A stretch of 64,000 nucleotides of DNA. It comes from Chaetorhynchus papuensis. Its lineage: Eukaryota; Chordata; Aves; Passeriformes; Rhipiduridae. The notes under the pieces were generated by a model. That model was not told the origin of the DNA. It was given only the letters and a program-made list of their open reading frames with translations, and did not search any database. This document shows positions 14,111 to 27,080 of this stretch, one piece after another; positions within the stretch are counted from its first letter, which is position 1; each line of letters starts with the position of its first letter. The DNA lies in assembly GCA_013396525.1 (NCBI GenBank), contig VWYX01000352.1, forward strand, positions 620,759 to 684,758, in the 5' to 3' direction. A program made the translations under genes and the position numbers.

Positions 14111-14338
14111 TCACTTTGCAGAACCCATTAAGCTACCTGTGGATTTTTCTGTAAAATATTAAAGATTGTTTTATACCGAGAACAAAAGCTTTTAAGTAAA
14201 ACCTCTTACAAACAAAACTGTTAAATAGCTGTTGTATAGACCTCATCTATTTGAATTTCAGTCTTTTTATACACTTAGAAATGTTTATATATACATAGAA
14301 AATACTCCCGTTAAACAGCTATGCTTAATTTTTATTCC

Positions 14339-14357
14339 TTTTTTTTTTTTTTTTTTT
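14339..14357. repeat. Poly(T) tract (19 T)
   Basis: An uninterrupted T run, with no recognisable retroposon body on either side. Confidence 0.9.
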
Positions 14358-14469
14358 ACTAACAAGTTTGCATATTATGCCTTACTCCCCTTTTCCCTAA
14401 TGAGACAGCTTATGCTTTCAAAGTCCCTCAAGCTAGGCAAATCTCTCCACTGCTTCCACTGTTAATAAT

Positions 14470-14625
14470 GAAACTTCATAATTATACAAATCCAAGGTGG
14501 CCAATCAGCTTCTCGGGCTGAGCCTTCGGGTACCTCATGCATTATTTATGTGGCACTCGGGCCTGTGAACTCACTTGCTTATATTAGAAGCCTAATTAAT
14601 ATTTAATCACATGTAGAGAGGGCAC
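14470..14625. promoter_or_regulatory. Possible conserved non-coding element
   Basis: A compact block with CCAAT (GGCCAATCAGC), scattered CpGs, GCATTATTTATG and CCTAATTAATATTTAATCAC. The dense homeodomain-type TAAT cores suggest a regulatory element. There is no transcript or exon signal. Confidence 0.22.
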
Positions 14626-14686
14626 ACAAAGCTGTGCTAGTCCCCAAAAGAAGTGCAAGTAAAAGTGTACACAGGTGCCTGTTTGC

Positions 14687-14712
14687 TTGTGCGTGTGTGT
14701 GCATGTGCATGC
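14687..14712. repeat. Imperfect (TG)n / (GTGCAT)n tract
   Basis: Alternating purine-pyrimidine sequence: TGTGCGTGTGTGTGCATGTG and then CATGC. It is a short, degenerate dinucleotide repeat. Confidence 0.8.
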
Positions 14713-15892
14713 TGCAAGATGCACACTCAGACACACTAATTAGAAATACTCACAGATCAGGAGTGATGCAAATCTTTGAAGATGCTAACACATGCCAAAA
14801 AAAGAGACAAACACAGTTTTGATCCTGACTGCAAAACAGCTTTCTCAGGTGATGCTGAAACCAGTTGAGACTCTCCAGGAAGATTTCAGTATATGAAAAC
14901 CAATGCCAAGGAAAACCTTTTAGGTTTCTTGGTTCTTTGGTTTCTTGTTCTTCCCACATGCCTGTAGACATGCTCTGTATATTCCTGGAGACAAACTCTC
15001 GATTCACACTGGCACTGTGTCATCTACTGCAAAGCAGTTTTTACCCCAGTCCATGAGAAAAAGTGGTAATACCTGCAAGTCCACTCACATTTTGCATTCA
15101 TATCATAAACACCTCTTCCCTGGCACTGAAATGCTGGATAACCCCAGCTGTTAGCTTGCATAGCAAAGAAAGTTCTTGAAAAGCCCTTATTGAGAATGAG
15201 GATGGTGATGATGATGATTTAAGGTGTAGAAGATGATATTTGTTATAGGATTTTTTATCTAGCAAACTTTTATGTCTGTTGATGCTGAAATGTTTTCATC
15301 CTTACCTATTACTGTGCTTCTACTTGCAAAATCCTCATTTGCCCGTTGCTTCCTTTTTGTCTAGACAACTCTGACAGGTCACACTACATTAGGAAACTTT
15401 TGGGGTCGGAAGGAAGAGCAATCCACATAGAGAAAACTCTCTGAATACACAAGACAAAGGAGTAAGAAAAATATCCGTCTTATCACTGTTAATTCCACTT
15501 AGCTTAATGCAGTTTAATATTAAACAAAAAGTTACATCACATTTATACTATTATTTCAATCAACATTTCCAAAGCATTAACTTTTCTGAGCTATTATCCT
15601 CTCAAGACCACTGCAATCTCTCCCCACTGCTGTCCAGATTTCCTCTTTACAATTGCTTTGATTTGTATTTTTACCAGAATTTCTCCCCATAAACAGCAGC
15701 GGATGGGACTTCTGGAATTTATTCTCCATCATTTGCTATTAAAGCATTAATGCGGCCTTGAAATTATTGATCTTATCAATATATAATAAAATAGCTGTGA
15801 TAGCCAGATCTGGAAAAACCCAAAAAACTTTGTTTTGCTGGATGGAACAAGAGAATTAGGAAGAAAGAGTGAGAAGTCTGGGTGAGGAGACG
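14713..15892. other. Non-coding DNA, nothing recognised
   Basis: Unique sequence between the TG-rich tract and the CR1 at 15.9 kb. Open frames on both strands around 14750-15150 overlap each other and carry no recognisable domain. The segment 15690-15800 (ATTAATGCGGCCTTGAAATT) has a conserved-element texture like that at 14.5 kb. Confidence 0.45.
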
Positions 15893-16378
15893 ACAGAGGC
15901 CACACCTGCAGTGCTGCAGTTCTGGGCTCCTCAGTACAAGAGAAGTGTGGAGCTACAGGGCAGCCTCCAGTGAAGGACCACTAAGATGATGACAGGACTG
16001 GGTATTTCTCCTACAAGGAAAGGATGAGAGAGCTGGGACTGTTTAGCCTGGGGTAGAGAAGGCTCAGGGGGAACATGTGAAGTGAGGAAATGGAAAAGAG
16101 GGGATCAGGCTCTTTTCAGTGGTGCCCCGTGACAGGACAAGAAGAAATAGACTCACGTCCTGAGGTGAACTGAAACACACACATCCTGAACACCAAGAAA
16201 CACTTTTTTCACTGTGAGAGTGACCGAGCACTGGCACAGGTCACCCAGACTGGTTGTGGAATCTCCATTCTTGGGGATATTCAGTATTGTCCCAGGCAAC
16301 TGAGTCTGTGCGGCCCTGCTTGAGCTGAGGGGTTGGACCAGATACCTTCCAGGGATTCCTTCCAACCTCAATCATGCA
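15893..16378 (+). mobile_element. CR1 LINE, 3' fragment
   Basis: About 490 bases match the 3' end of avian CR1: TTCTGGGCTCCTCAGTACAA, the CTCTTTTCAGTGGTGCCC block, a degraded CACTGTGAGAGTGACCGAGC block (end of the ORF2 protein), and a terminal ATTCCTTCCAACCTCAATCA. The element is 5' truncated, as most bird CR1 copies are, and indels and stops mark it as dead. The minus-strand open frame across it is a shadow. Confidence 0.93.
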
Positions 16379-16405
16379 TTAACCCTGCAAATTTTGTAGA
16401 AACTT

Positions 16406-16452
16406 GGAAAAAAAAAAAGAAAAAAAAAGAAAAAAAAAGGAAAAAAGAGAAA
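16406..16452. repeat. A-rich (AAAAAAAG)n low-complexity tract
   Basis: Runs of A broken by single G at roughly 8-10 base spacing, about 25 bases past the 3' end of the 15.9-16.4 kb CR1. It encodes only a meaningless lysine/glutamate string. Confidence 0.9.
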
Positions 16453-16485
16453 AATATCGTACCAGACAAAATGTAAGATTTCTGC

Positions 16486-16513
16486 CTTTGATATTTTTGA
16501 TATTTGATATTTT
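16486..16513. repeat. Small tandem repeat, TTTGATATT unit
   Basis: Three consecutive copies of a TTTGATATT-like unit with variable T spacing. Confidence 0.75.
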
Positions 16514-17916
16514 CTTTTTTTCTAGTATTTTTTTACTTTATAATTTTCAAAGACATTTACACATTAAAAGACTAATTTCTGTTTTGCTGGGATATGTCAT
16601 TTAGAAGAAAACACTGCAAGTTTCCTTTACAATATTGAATGAAGTGTGTTACACAAATAAAAAGTATTGGAATGGTTAAACAACTAAATGAAGTACAAAA
16701 AACATTGCAGTGACCATTCAAGTGAAGCAATCCTTTCTTCTCCTTCTAGTCTCCCTTCTCCCTTAAACATCCATGTTCCACAGCTCAAATTTGTCATTAC
16801 CTCAACTTACAAAGTAAAGCAGCCTATCAGTGCAGGCCCAAAACTAAACTGAACCTCAATAGTGCAATTTTGTCTTCTAAAAACAACTTAAAAGATGCAG
16901 AAAACTGTGTAACTTCAAATGTCTGATATCAAAATTCTCAAAATCAAACTGTTCTTAAGAAACCATGAACCTTCCACAGTAAAATGACAGGAATAAATGA
17001 CTTGGCTCACCATGTAGTCCATACATACACGGAACCCATGCAATTCCATGTATGTAATATATGCACACACAATATACTGACATCAGTTTGTTAAACACCT
17101 CTGGCAAGCACCAAAAAAATAAACATTCATATATTAGCTTACTAATATGTTTTAAATTAAACCAAATTCAAATTTATCTTGGCTTTTTTTCTCGTTTCAG
17201 GGACAAAAGCAGTGAGGCATTAAGTGTAAGACAGGAACCCAGTACTAAGCATCTGGCAAATTTATAGAGTTTTGCTACCATTTTCTAGTGCTGCAGTCCC
17301 AGAAGTACAAGAAATGGGAAGAAACATTTGTTTTAGTTCCAGGGAGAGTTTGAAATTTCATAATTTTATTTAAGATATTTTCAATCAAAAAAAAATATAT
17401 AAAACACTGGCAACCATGTTTATACTATTTCCTTACAACAGCAGGTATCCAGAATTTGAAATTTATATATTTAATGGGGAATGCTCCTTCATTAGAAAGA
17501 CCTAGCTGAATTAAAGTGATTTTAGCTTTTTCATTCATCTGTCTTTTGCATGGTAGTTACTATTTTAACACCAGACCAGGTAAGATTAAGGACAGACAGA
17601 ACACACAGGTAAAATGAATATGTTTACTTTTTTTCAGAAGTCATCAAAAAGTGGGTTGTTTTGGCAGTAATGTGAAAATGTATTTTCTAATCTATTTCCA
17701 CATTGTGGTTGTTTGCTAAACGCACTATTATGCCACCAACTTCAAAGCTTAAACTTGGTCTAAGACCTGTCTACTAAACAGGACAATAAAGAGGTAAAAA
17801 AAATTTAAAAATTTCATTTACTATTACGTTCCAGTTTCAATATAGGATTGTTCTATTAACTGTATTCTCTAATGGTCTGGTCAACCTACCATTAAATTAT
17901 TCAAATAAAGATGAGG
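16514..17916. other. Non-coding AT-rich DNA, nothing recognised
   Basis: Unique AT-rich sequence with chance open frames only. Confidence 0.5.
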
Positions 17917-18001
17917 GACCTGATTCTCAGCTGGCACATATCAGTATAGTTTCATTGATTTAAATAGGGCTATACCAATTTACATCTCCTGTGAATCATG
18001 C
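17917..18001. repeat. Imperfect palindrome, ancient repeat remnant
   Basis: The left arm, CCTGATTCTCAGCTGGCACA followed by TATCAGTATAG, is matched by the reverse complement of the right arm (TATACCAATTTACATCTCCT then GTGAATCATG), around a centre at about 17957-17962. The sequence recalls an old palindromic interspersed repeat of reptile and bird genomes (consensus in the style of CTGATTCTCAGCTGGTGTAAA). It is probably a dead non-autonomous DNA transposon. Confidence 0.5.
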
Positions 18002-18499
18002 TCATCATTTCAATCAGAACAATTAAATGATTACTTTCCATGTATATTAGCATAAATTGGTAATAACTAATGAGTGCTCATAATTCTCTGCCTCTTTGTG
18101 AAGCCCTTCTCAAGCACAGGAGCATTCACCTGGTAGAAGGGTGAATACATTAGCTGTTGTCACATACACAACTGAACAGTGATGCACAGCACAGGCACAA
18201 CCATGGGAAAGGTGTACGGTCCTTCTGAATCTACAGCTCACTATGGTCAAAAGATTCAAGAAAATTTTCAGCTGACATTAGAAGAACAGATGCTGCTACT
18301 TTACACTTGTACCAAATAATAATGATGCAATTACTGGCTGAAGAGGGTATTAATTTTATGTTGTAGATAGACTAATGTGACTTTCTTTGAAAGCAAACAT
18401 CACTCCAGAGGCAGAATATTTGAGGAAAGTATCTTTTTTTTTTTAACAAAAATAGGATGAATTAGTAATTGCCACGCTAAAGAAAACATCAGCTGTAAT

Positions 18500-18703
18500 A
18501 TTTAGGTTGGATATTAGGAAAAGCTTTTTCACCCAGAGGGCACTTAGGCACTGCAAGGCTCCCCAGGGAAGTGGTCACAGCATCAAGTGTTTGGACAATG
18601 CTCTCAGGCACATGGTGTGACTCTTGGGACTGTCCTGTGCAGGAGCTGGACTTCGATGATCCTTGTGAGTCCCTTCCAACTTTGGATATTCTATGATTCT
18701 ATA
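18500..18703 (+). mobile_element. CR1 LINE, 3' terminal fragment
   Basis: The segment starts at GGTTGGATATTAGGAAAAGC, runs through CACCCAGAGGGCACTTAGGC and GGACTGTCCTGTGCAGGAGC, and ends in CTATGATTCTAT, the CR1 3' terminal octamer-type repeat. It is about 200 bases, heavily 5' truncated and non-coding. It lies 2.1 kb from the preceding CR1 in the same orientation; the divergence patterns differ, so these are probably separate insertions. Confidence 0.92.
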
Positions 18704-21700
18704 ATCACATATGTAAACAAGTGAAAAACAATGAAAGCTCATTCTGCAGTATGTCTTAAAAACCTTGATGTCATTTCAGATCATCACATATTCATCCACT
18801 GTGTCAACAAACAGCACCACCCAAGTTGTGCTTTTCCCCTGTCACTATTTTTAGACTTCAATGTGAAGTCTCAAAGTGAGGGATTGTTCCTCACTTTGCC
18901 AAAAGTGGAACAAAAAGACTTTCTGGACACTTCAGTAGCTTCACAGGATGGCAGAGAGAAGAGTAACAGAAGTATCTGTCACAATTCCAGAACATTCCTC
19001 CTTCTAAAAAAATCCTAGATTTTCTTGCACATCAGTCCAAGGCAAAGGAATTAACTCTACGGAAAATCAAAACCCATAACAAATACCTTTTTTTCCCCCC
19101 ATTTAAAAAGCTTGGTATATCAACCACATATGAAGAAAATAAATTTTAAAGTAGTAATTTAAATGTAAGATATTCTTACTATATAAAAAAAAGCAGTAGA
19201 GTAGGGGGGTGAAATGAGGCCAAATGCCCATCCCATAACTTACTCTGAGAAAATACAATCTGCTAAATGTGTGCTGTAAAACTTGAAAGTGAAACAACTG
19301 ATTCAAAAAAATTGTCCATAGAGTGAGGTCATGTAAATTAACAGCCATTCTTCAATGGGATCTATTAAATCCATATCCACCTCTGCAAGAAGCATTTCCA
19401 TATTTCCTTAGATTTTGTGTACTTTGACTTTTAAAGGTACTATAATATTGAAGGGCTATATCATAAAATAAAAGTAATAAATACACTGAAAAACATTATG
19501 TTATATACGATCTGCTTACAGCTTGCAAAATATCCAGGAAAGCTTAATGAGGAAAATACAGACTTTGGGAAACAGAAGTGATCATGAATTCACTAAAAGT
19601 TTCTCTGGACTGGAAAAGGAAATTTTAAAAAAAAAGAGTATCAAGGAGAAAGGGCAATTAAAAAAAAAAAGAGTAGGAAGAAAAAATAGGGAGAGAAATA
19701 TGAAACTAACCTTGCTCACAGTCAAAATGTCATTCAGCATTCTTGCTTTCATTTCTAGAAAGAATCTGTATTAAACCCATTTTTATTAAAAGTGGGGTTT
19801 GCTGCCCAGCTTGACTTTACCTTCTGAATACATATATATATATATATACAGACATACAATCAATTTTTGACTCATGATCAGAATAATTCATTTCAAATCT
19901 TCATTTTTTTAAATCCAAGACTTGCTTGGAGTTTCTATACAAGTTTAGGAGTACCAAGACCTTGAACATCACTGCAGGTGTTCCCAGTGTACATTATCAC
20001 AAACAAATTCTTAGTTATAATTCTCAAACATCATGTGCTTTTATACCACACTTTTCTGAGTTTTGCTGCTGAAAAATAAATACCCAATATATCTAGGAAA
20101 CTTTGTTGTAAATTAAGTTTGTAACATACCTGCATTTATACACTTTGATAAGCATATACAGGGGTGTGTGTCCAAACACACAGTCATCTATCTATGCATG
20201 ACACTTGTGTGTATACATATATACATATGTGTGCATTTTTTACCAAAATCTTCAAAACTGACTCAGCAATCAGAGGGCTTTAAGCAAATCATGCAAAAGT
20301 AATATAATTATCAGTACACTTCATTTCCACCACTCTCTAGCTTTCCTAGTTTCACTGAGATTCAAGTTCACCATTATACAAAACTTTTACTAATCCAAAT
20401 TTTAAAAATCCACCCATAGATAACCGTGACATGTTTGTTTTATCTGACTTTTGTAATAAACTTGGTGCTCACTTTAAAATCTCAGCTAAGAGAGTGCCCA
20501 ATTGAAGCTATTTTTGTAAGAACCTTGCTTCTTCAAAAAAACCAGGGCATAAACTGATGTTAGGTAGAGCTTCCCCAGTGTTTCTTCATGTTTTTGTATC
20601 TGCACAGGAACAAAATAGACAATAGGATACCAAAAATACCACTTTGGAGGGCTAGATGATGGAAATAAAATTTGCAATTTTTTCACTTTGTTTTCATATG
20701 AGTCTCTCACAGTTTAAGTACTGCTGATATTTGCTACTTGGATACATTTACATAGAAACATTTCTTCTTCTACTGTACCTTGAAAGTCAATGTGAGGTTT
20801 TCTGTTGTCTTCACTGAGGTAAGAATAAGGCCCTATACAGCTAAAAAAAAATATTGCTCTTGATGAGCCACAGTTGGTGTGCAGGCTCTATCTTTTCAAG
20901 TTTTACTCTTTTGCCACCGCCTTCCCTCTGAGTCTAGAGAGAAGCTAAAAAGTGTTTCTTCACTACAACCTCTGTCTTAAATTGTGGGGAAGGAAATGAG
21001 AATGAAACTGAAGTAGCTGGCACTACATCCCCTATTTCTGCCACCTAGCAGTGCCACAGACAGTCCTTTTTGCAGTAGAGACAAGACTTGTGTACAGTCT
21101 ACAATAGTGATAAAAATGAAGAAATTGGGCTAACTCAAATTTCAACAGTGTGAAAGAATCCTAACATACATTTGATTCTAATGTATACCTCTGATGTATA
21201 ACTATATTTAATATCTGCTGTCTTCTTTAATCTTTCCTAAGTACATTGCTATCACCTAAATATGCAAAACTTATAACCAAAGTAAGCATTTCTTTGCAAA
21301 ATATATTTATTAGGTTAGAACTGGTGAGACTCTCCTACATGCTGGGGGGCTCTTCAGAGTGGGTAATGAGTGTTTTGATTTACAGAAACTTTAAGTCAGT
21401 GGGTTTAAGAGAAATCATAACAGTAAGTTTAAAAAAAACAAACCCTCTTCACCTACATTGTTTTCATTGGTAAGTTAGAGCTGGTGCAGATTGTGAAATG
21501 AAATACTATTGCAAGCAGTGTCAGAAGGTTACCATTTTGGATTTCATACCATAAATGTCATTCAAGAGTGTATTCCAGTGTGATACCTAATTGGTAGCCT
21601 TTTTCACACTTGCAACTTCCTACTTTGTTGCCAAGCATCCGCATATTAATAAGTAACACCATTTAAAGAGAGAAAAAAATTCCAAAGCAACACACTTAAC

Positions 21701-24136
21701 TCACTGCCTTTATCCACTGTATCATACTAAAAGTGAACTCCGATGCCAAAGGGAAGTCAGGCCTTTAAACTGCAACTCTAAATTGCAGCTAACATGCTGA
21801 AGCAAGGATGGCACAGTTACACATAATTACCATTTCTACAGGAGCTGGTTTCCTGTGGTGACAGTAGCATATTTAAAAGATAGCATTTTCAATCTTTGAT
21901 GTCACTTTTCTCATACAAAACTGTTTTTTCACCAAGAGCCCTATTCAGTAGTCCAGCCTTATCCAGTAAAGTACTTAAGGATATGTCTAGATCCCATTTA
22001 ACTTAGGAACATGATTAAGATTTTTTTTTTTTTTCTGAAAAAGGATTGAACTCAAGTATGTGTTTCAAATACTTTGTCATATGGGAACCTAAAATAGGAG
22101 CATACTCCTAACTGCAATACTAAGACTCCTGACTACCTAGGAATTTTAGTCACAACAAGTTTTATCATGTTTTACTGGTTTATTTTTCCAAATAATATTT
22201 TAGTATCATCTTGTCTTATCGCATAGAACATGCTGTAAGCTTATTAGAAGCCAAAAAAAGTTTGAAAAAATATTAAGCTTAATCATATTTGAATCTTTAA
22301 TACATTACCAGTGCTCCTCATGGCTTAAAGACCATAAGTTTTAAATACCACAGGAGCTTTTTTTTTCCACATTTGAAATGAGAATGCTTAGAAAGGTATC
22401 TGCTGCTTATACAACAGGTTGTAAAATGGAAATTCACAGGAGGAAAACCCTTCCTACGTTCCCCGCATTTCTCTCTCCATCTTTTTGCTTTTTCTTATTC
22501 ATAATCACTTTAATAAAAAGGTGTTTTCCTAGATAAATATTACAGAACAAAGAATACAGCGTGACTGCCTCTGTTATACTACCAAATATCTTCCCATCAA
22601 CCTAGCAATAAATAGTGCCTTCATTATATAGCAACAGAAACTGTCACCTGTTCTCCTTGTACAAAGTAACTCTGTGCTACTTAAACCCTTTTTTGTGACC
22701 CTGTCATTGAAGACACCTTATAAAGAAATACTCTGTAATACCTCAGTGCTGTTTGTTGGGGTTTTTTTATTAGCATGCTCAATACAACAGCCTGTGGCAA
22801 TTTTCATATTTATACACTAAGGGGAACACATTGGGAAGGTTGTGTCATCATCATTCTAACAAAAAACTGGGTGCAGTTTTCCTGGGGGCCCTTCAGTGAT
22901 TCCCATGCCTAGGGTAGACCATAGAAGCTGTTGAAGTACATGTAATGCAGTGCCTCTCCTTCATAAGCTCATTACGTTTTATCTCTTTGGATAATATCTT
23001 ACAGCTAGAGCACAGAAATGAAAATTCAGAAAAGTTTTTTTCCATTTCTCACTGGGCCACAGACTTCCTGTGTGGATCTTGAACAAATTGTTTTACTTAC
23101 TCTACCTCTGCTTTTCACATCTGAGAAGTAGAGATAAAAGCAAAAGGAGCACTTCAAGGCTTAATTCATTAAAATTGGCAAAGAACTTTCAGGTCAATGA
23201 ATGGAGGCTGCTACAGATTAACATATTAAAAGTTTTAATAATTTATTTGTGATCTACTTCAGCTGATGCAATATGTTTCTAGACTAGAAGCAACAGGAAA
23301 ATTTAACTCTATGTCACTGGTATACACGTCCAGTTTTACAGACCAGTAACTGCAAATGAAAGATATTGATGTGTTTCTTCTATTTGGGCTGTGTCCCGGG
23401 GTACTAACACACACCTCAGGAATAACCTTCTTTCAACAGAAAGTTAAAATAAAGCTAGATGTAATATAAATACACACTTCATGTTTATACACACATACAC
23501 AATACATATACAGGAAATAGGTGCATTGAAATGCTATTCCAAAGGAAGAAAAACATTTTTCCTTTATTATGTTACAAGGCCATAATTTCTCAAGCTCAGT
23601 GATAAATGCTATAAAAATGCTCTGAAAAAAATTCCTGTAATTAACAAACATGTGATTTTATGTAAGATCCTTTGTTTAATATATATCTTCATATTAATGC
23701 ACTGTGATTAAAAGAAAATAATCAGAGGAAGAGAAAACATATTTTTATTTTTTAAAATAATAAAATCTGCTTTATTCCAATAGCATTTTTCCTCTGGATT
23801 TTTTCCTTTTAAAAATAAAAATTCCATTTTCCTGTCTGAATTCAAAATGATTGACTGGAGCACAATATTAAGTAATAAATAAAACAGTCCCAGTGGCTGA
23901 AAGACTCCTGAATAAAGAGAAAATTATTTTTGGATTTTCCTTCTGATCAGATATGAAATATTCTGAAACGCCACCTCTATAATTTGATAAAAAGCTTGAT
24001 ATCCCCAAATGAAAATAGGATTCAGCACTTTCATTTTTCTGTCTCTAAAGGAACCTCTAGGTAAACTGATTTTAAAAAAATGAAAATCTCAAGCATAAAG
24101 GTGGGAGTAATGAAGCAAGTTTAAATATGCGCTGAC
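18704..24136. other. Probable intron downstream of the convertase-like exon, no further exon recognised
   Basis: I searched the minus strand here for the next expected pro-domain motif (H-Y/F-x-F). A few hits exist, for example HFEF near 23838-23849 behind a fair acceptor, but each is closed by a stop with no donor before it. The stretch 21690-21900 is of higher complexity and could be a regulatory element. Otherwise only AT-rich sequence is seen. Confidence 0.45.
19831..19848. repeat. (AT)n microsatellite
   Basis: About nine AT units flanked by CATACA-type sequence. Confidence 0.9.
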
Positions 24137-24314
24137 CTTTGAAATGAACTGCATTCCATGTTGTTTGGCCAAGAAGCTGGCTGTGTTGCTGTCTCCATCA
24201 ATTTCCACAGCATAAAAGATGTGGGTTTTGGAGCTGCCCTGCTCTCTGGTGGATGTTGATAGGCATCGCCGCAAATACACCAGTGCTGATAGTAACAGCC
24301 ATATGTTCATTGCT
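24137..24314 (-). CDS. First coding exon of a proprotein-convertase-like (kexin/furin family) gene, divergent
   Basis: The minus strand shows a pyrimidine-rich acceptor ending TATTTCAG, then AGCA and an ATG at 24310-24308, 58 open codons, and a donor AAG|GTCAGC at 24137/24136. Residues 1-18 (MNIWLLLSALVYLRRCLS) have a hydrophobic core like a signal peptide. Residues 30-58 contain FYAVEIDGDSNTASFLAKQH and end HGMQFISK. This fits the start of the S8 pro-domain of furin/PC-type convertases: an aromatic residue plus AV-I, a glycine, spaced alanines, then a basic residue and H/Y-G. Those proteases cleave secretory precursors at basic sites and use the pro-domain as an intramolecular chaperone. In this family the first coding exon, as I recall it, also ends near this point in phase 0. 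I cannot assign a specific PCSK paralogue: the usual TN-W-V and LGQ signatures are changed. No catalytic exon is seen further left, so the gene is partial here. The exon looks real; the family assignment is moderately sure. Confidence 0.6.
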
Positions 24315-27080
24315 CTGAAATATTAAAAAAGAAATCCACAAGGGATAAAAGTGTAAGCATCTTCTTTTGTTGTTTTTGTTCACCATGAGGATTTACCCAG
24401 AGGTGGCTGTATTTTATTTACCTCTTCTTTGGCTAAAAATAAAGTCCTACAATTTAGTTCCAATATTAAACTAAAAAGATGAAAGCAAAACAAAACATTA
24501 TTTTTGGAATCTAACAGGCTTATGTTGCTTGACAGTATCTAAAAGCAAAGTGATATTGTGCTATATGATTTTATTTGTACAAATTCAAAAATTAAAACAT
24601 TCAGTACCTTGCAGCTTTACATACATGATTATTTTCTTTTTCCACTCCTGTTTTATTATACAAGTTTCACTAGTTTTATCCAGTGGTTTGCCAATCTCAA
24701 GCTGTTCACTAGACCTGAAGGTCAAATGGCATTCTCTGAAAAATTTCAGTGTTTGATATCAAAATGGAAGATGACCACTTGAATGTATAGCAATTTTAAT
24801 AACAATGACTAATCTAAATATCTGAATATCTGGTCTAAGTCCTTTTGTAATATATTCTATGAAATATCAGTTTAAAATGGAGTCCTATGATATGATCATA
24901 AATTGCCTAGAAAAATGAATTACAGAAAAGATGACAAAGTCAAGATTATGCATATGAGAAATACTACAGGTATCTTAATTAGGCAATATTAATACGTGGC
25001 TAAAAGTTTATTCTGTACATGCTAACTCTTAGGCACTAGATCCTGGCTTTAAAAGTATGACAGTAGCAAATAACAAAATCATCCTGAGTAATATGCTGGT
25101 GTTGCATCTGTGATGAAACTACAAGGATGTCTTTTAAGTAGATGTGATATTAGGTGTAAACAGTGGTAGAGATCCAATTTACTTTTCCACGTACATTCCC
25201 CTTTGTTTAGGTGCCTGTTAAGAGCTGTACAGCGACAGAATTTAAAAATTAGTTTTGAAATGCATGGGACAATGTAGTTTTGCGTGTTATGGGTGGCCAT
25301 GTTCATTTATATGCTTGTAGTGTTTGCAGCACTTATTATTCAAGCAGTCTTTTAAAACAGCAGTTAGATATAAATTATATTTGAATATATATACTTCTGT
25401 CTTTCCTCAGCCATGTCTTTCAGTTGCATCCTTCTTGAAAGTCCGAGAATTAAGATAAAGCGGCCAGTGACTGAATTCCACTCCACACCCAACAATAACC
25501 CTTTTTAACATTAGGTGTAAATTAGGGTGCCACAGAAAAAAATAGTTAATCTTATATCTTGCAGTCCACAATAATATAAACCTGTGATCTTTAATAAACA
25601 CTGTCATACTGAAAAAATATACTTCAGGTATCTGCACAGTTAGATCTAAAAATCAGATCTTGAATGAGATCCTATCAGCTAGATACTTCTGAATAGGTCT
25701 AGTAAAGCCTATCATATGGAATCCCTGCTAATTACATTAGAGTGTTTCTGGATGCTGATTACAATCTGAAGCATAGACAAAGCCTTACAAGACATTTTTA
25801 CAGCCAGACATAAGCAATCTAAATTTCTAAAGTCCCTCCTCAAATCATAATTATGTAGTATGGACACCAGCAATTCTCTACGTGTTGCTTTTTGGAACTA
25901 AGGATTGAGATGGTGGGAACTGCAATTTATTTTTGTTGTCTAGCTAAACAGCCAGATTACTGAAATATTAGTCAGCTCTATGAAAATTACTTAGTCAGCT
26001 TTATGAAATGAACTCCAGTAATCAATGGAAAGGAAGCCATGAAGATTACAAAAGATTAAGTTTCAGCTCCCACCTGTAAGAAGACGAAAATTTCATCAAG
26101 TCTTATCCAGGACAATGCATGAGGCTAAAAGTTATTTGGCTTGGTGTTTCTTCTGCTAATGCCAGTCTACTTTGTATGGGCTATTTACTTATATGGTGAC
26201 TGAATCAGAACAAAACAAAACAAAAAAGACAGTACTGCTCAATCTATTCTAAACATGATTCAGAATGGACTCCAACCAAAGTCTTTTCCTACCAATTCTA
26301 ATGTAGTCTAAAGCCATTTTGAACTCCACAGCCAGGTTAGGGCAATATAGTTGGCCTATATTTAGAGTAAGACAAAGACTGAGCAGGATATAGAGGAACT
26401 GGTGCTTCAGAGAGAATTAAGAAAAAAATCCAACAAATTGATTATGTATATCCACTCTGTGTAGTTCATGCAATATAAAACATTTCCAGAACAAAAGATC
26501 AAAATCAGTCTACCTAGAACAACCTAAACCACCAGAGCATTCTTTTAGAAAAAGAAAAATACAGGTTTATTCCCCTGCAGAGAGATGTAATGGTAGAAAC
26601 CCATCTTTTTCAGGAAGGGACTGACACCACTGACATATTGGTAAAAGTGTTTTGGAGATTCTTCTCCCCTCTGATATTGTATTTCTTAACATTCACTTTA
26701 CTGTTTTTCAAATCAAACTATTGTGCTAGTACTAAATTAGAGATCTGCAGAACTTACTCATTTTTTCAAGCTGAAAATTTTCATAAAAATACTAATTCAG
26801 TAGATTCTTGCTTTCCAAAAAATTACAAATCCATCCTAGAAAGTAGTCAGTAAACTCATTCAAACAACTTCAAAGGCAAACTCAAATATTCAAAGAATAT
26901 TTAATAGATACAAGTAATAATTTGACACCTTCCAATGACACTGAAGTAAACTATAACAGGCGTAGTTTCACCCTAATTATTTGCTCCCAAAAAGAGAGTG
27001 AGTGGGGAGAATACATTATTTTACCTTTAAAGAGAACTCTGTCTACTTCTTTTGTGGGAATTTTTGGGTCTCAATCATAG
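24315..27080. other. Probable intron upstream of the convertase-like exon
   Basis: AT-rich unique sequence with no exon or retroposon recognised. The 25 bases next to 24315 form the pyrimidine tract of the acceptor. Confidence 0.45.

Noticed and set aside
23757..23862. HFEF motif behind a fair acceptor, considered as the second convertase exon
   Set aside because: The frame that carries the motif does not follow the phase-0 end of the first exon, and a stop occurs before any GT donor.
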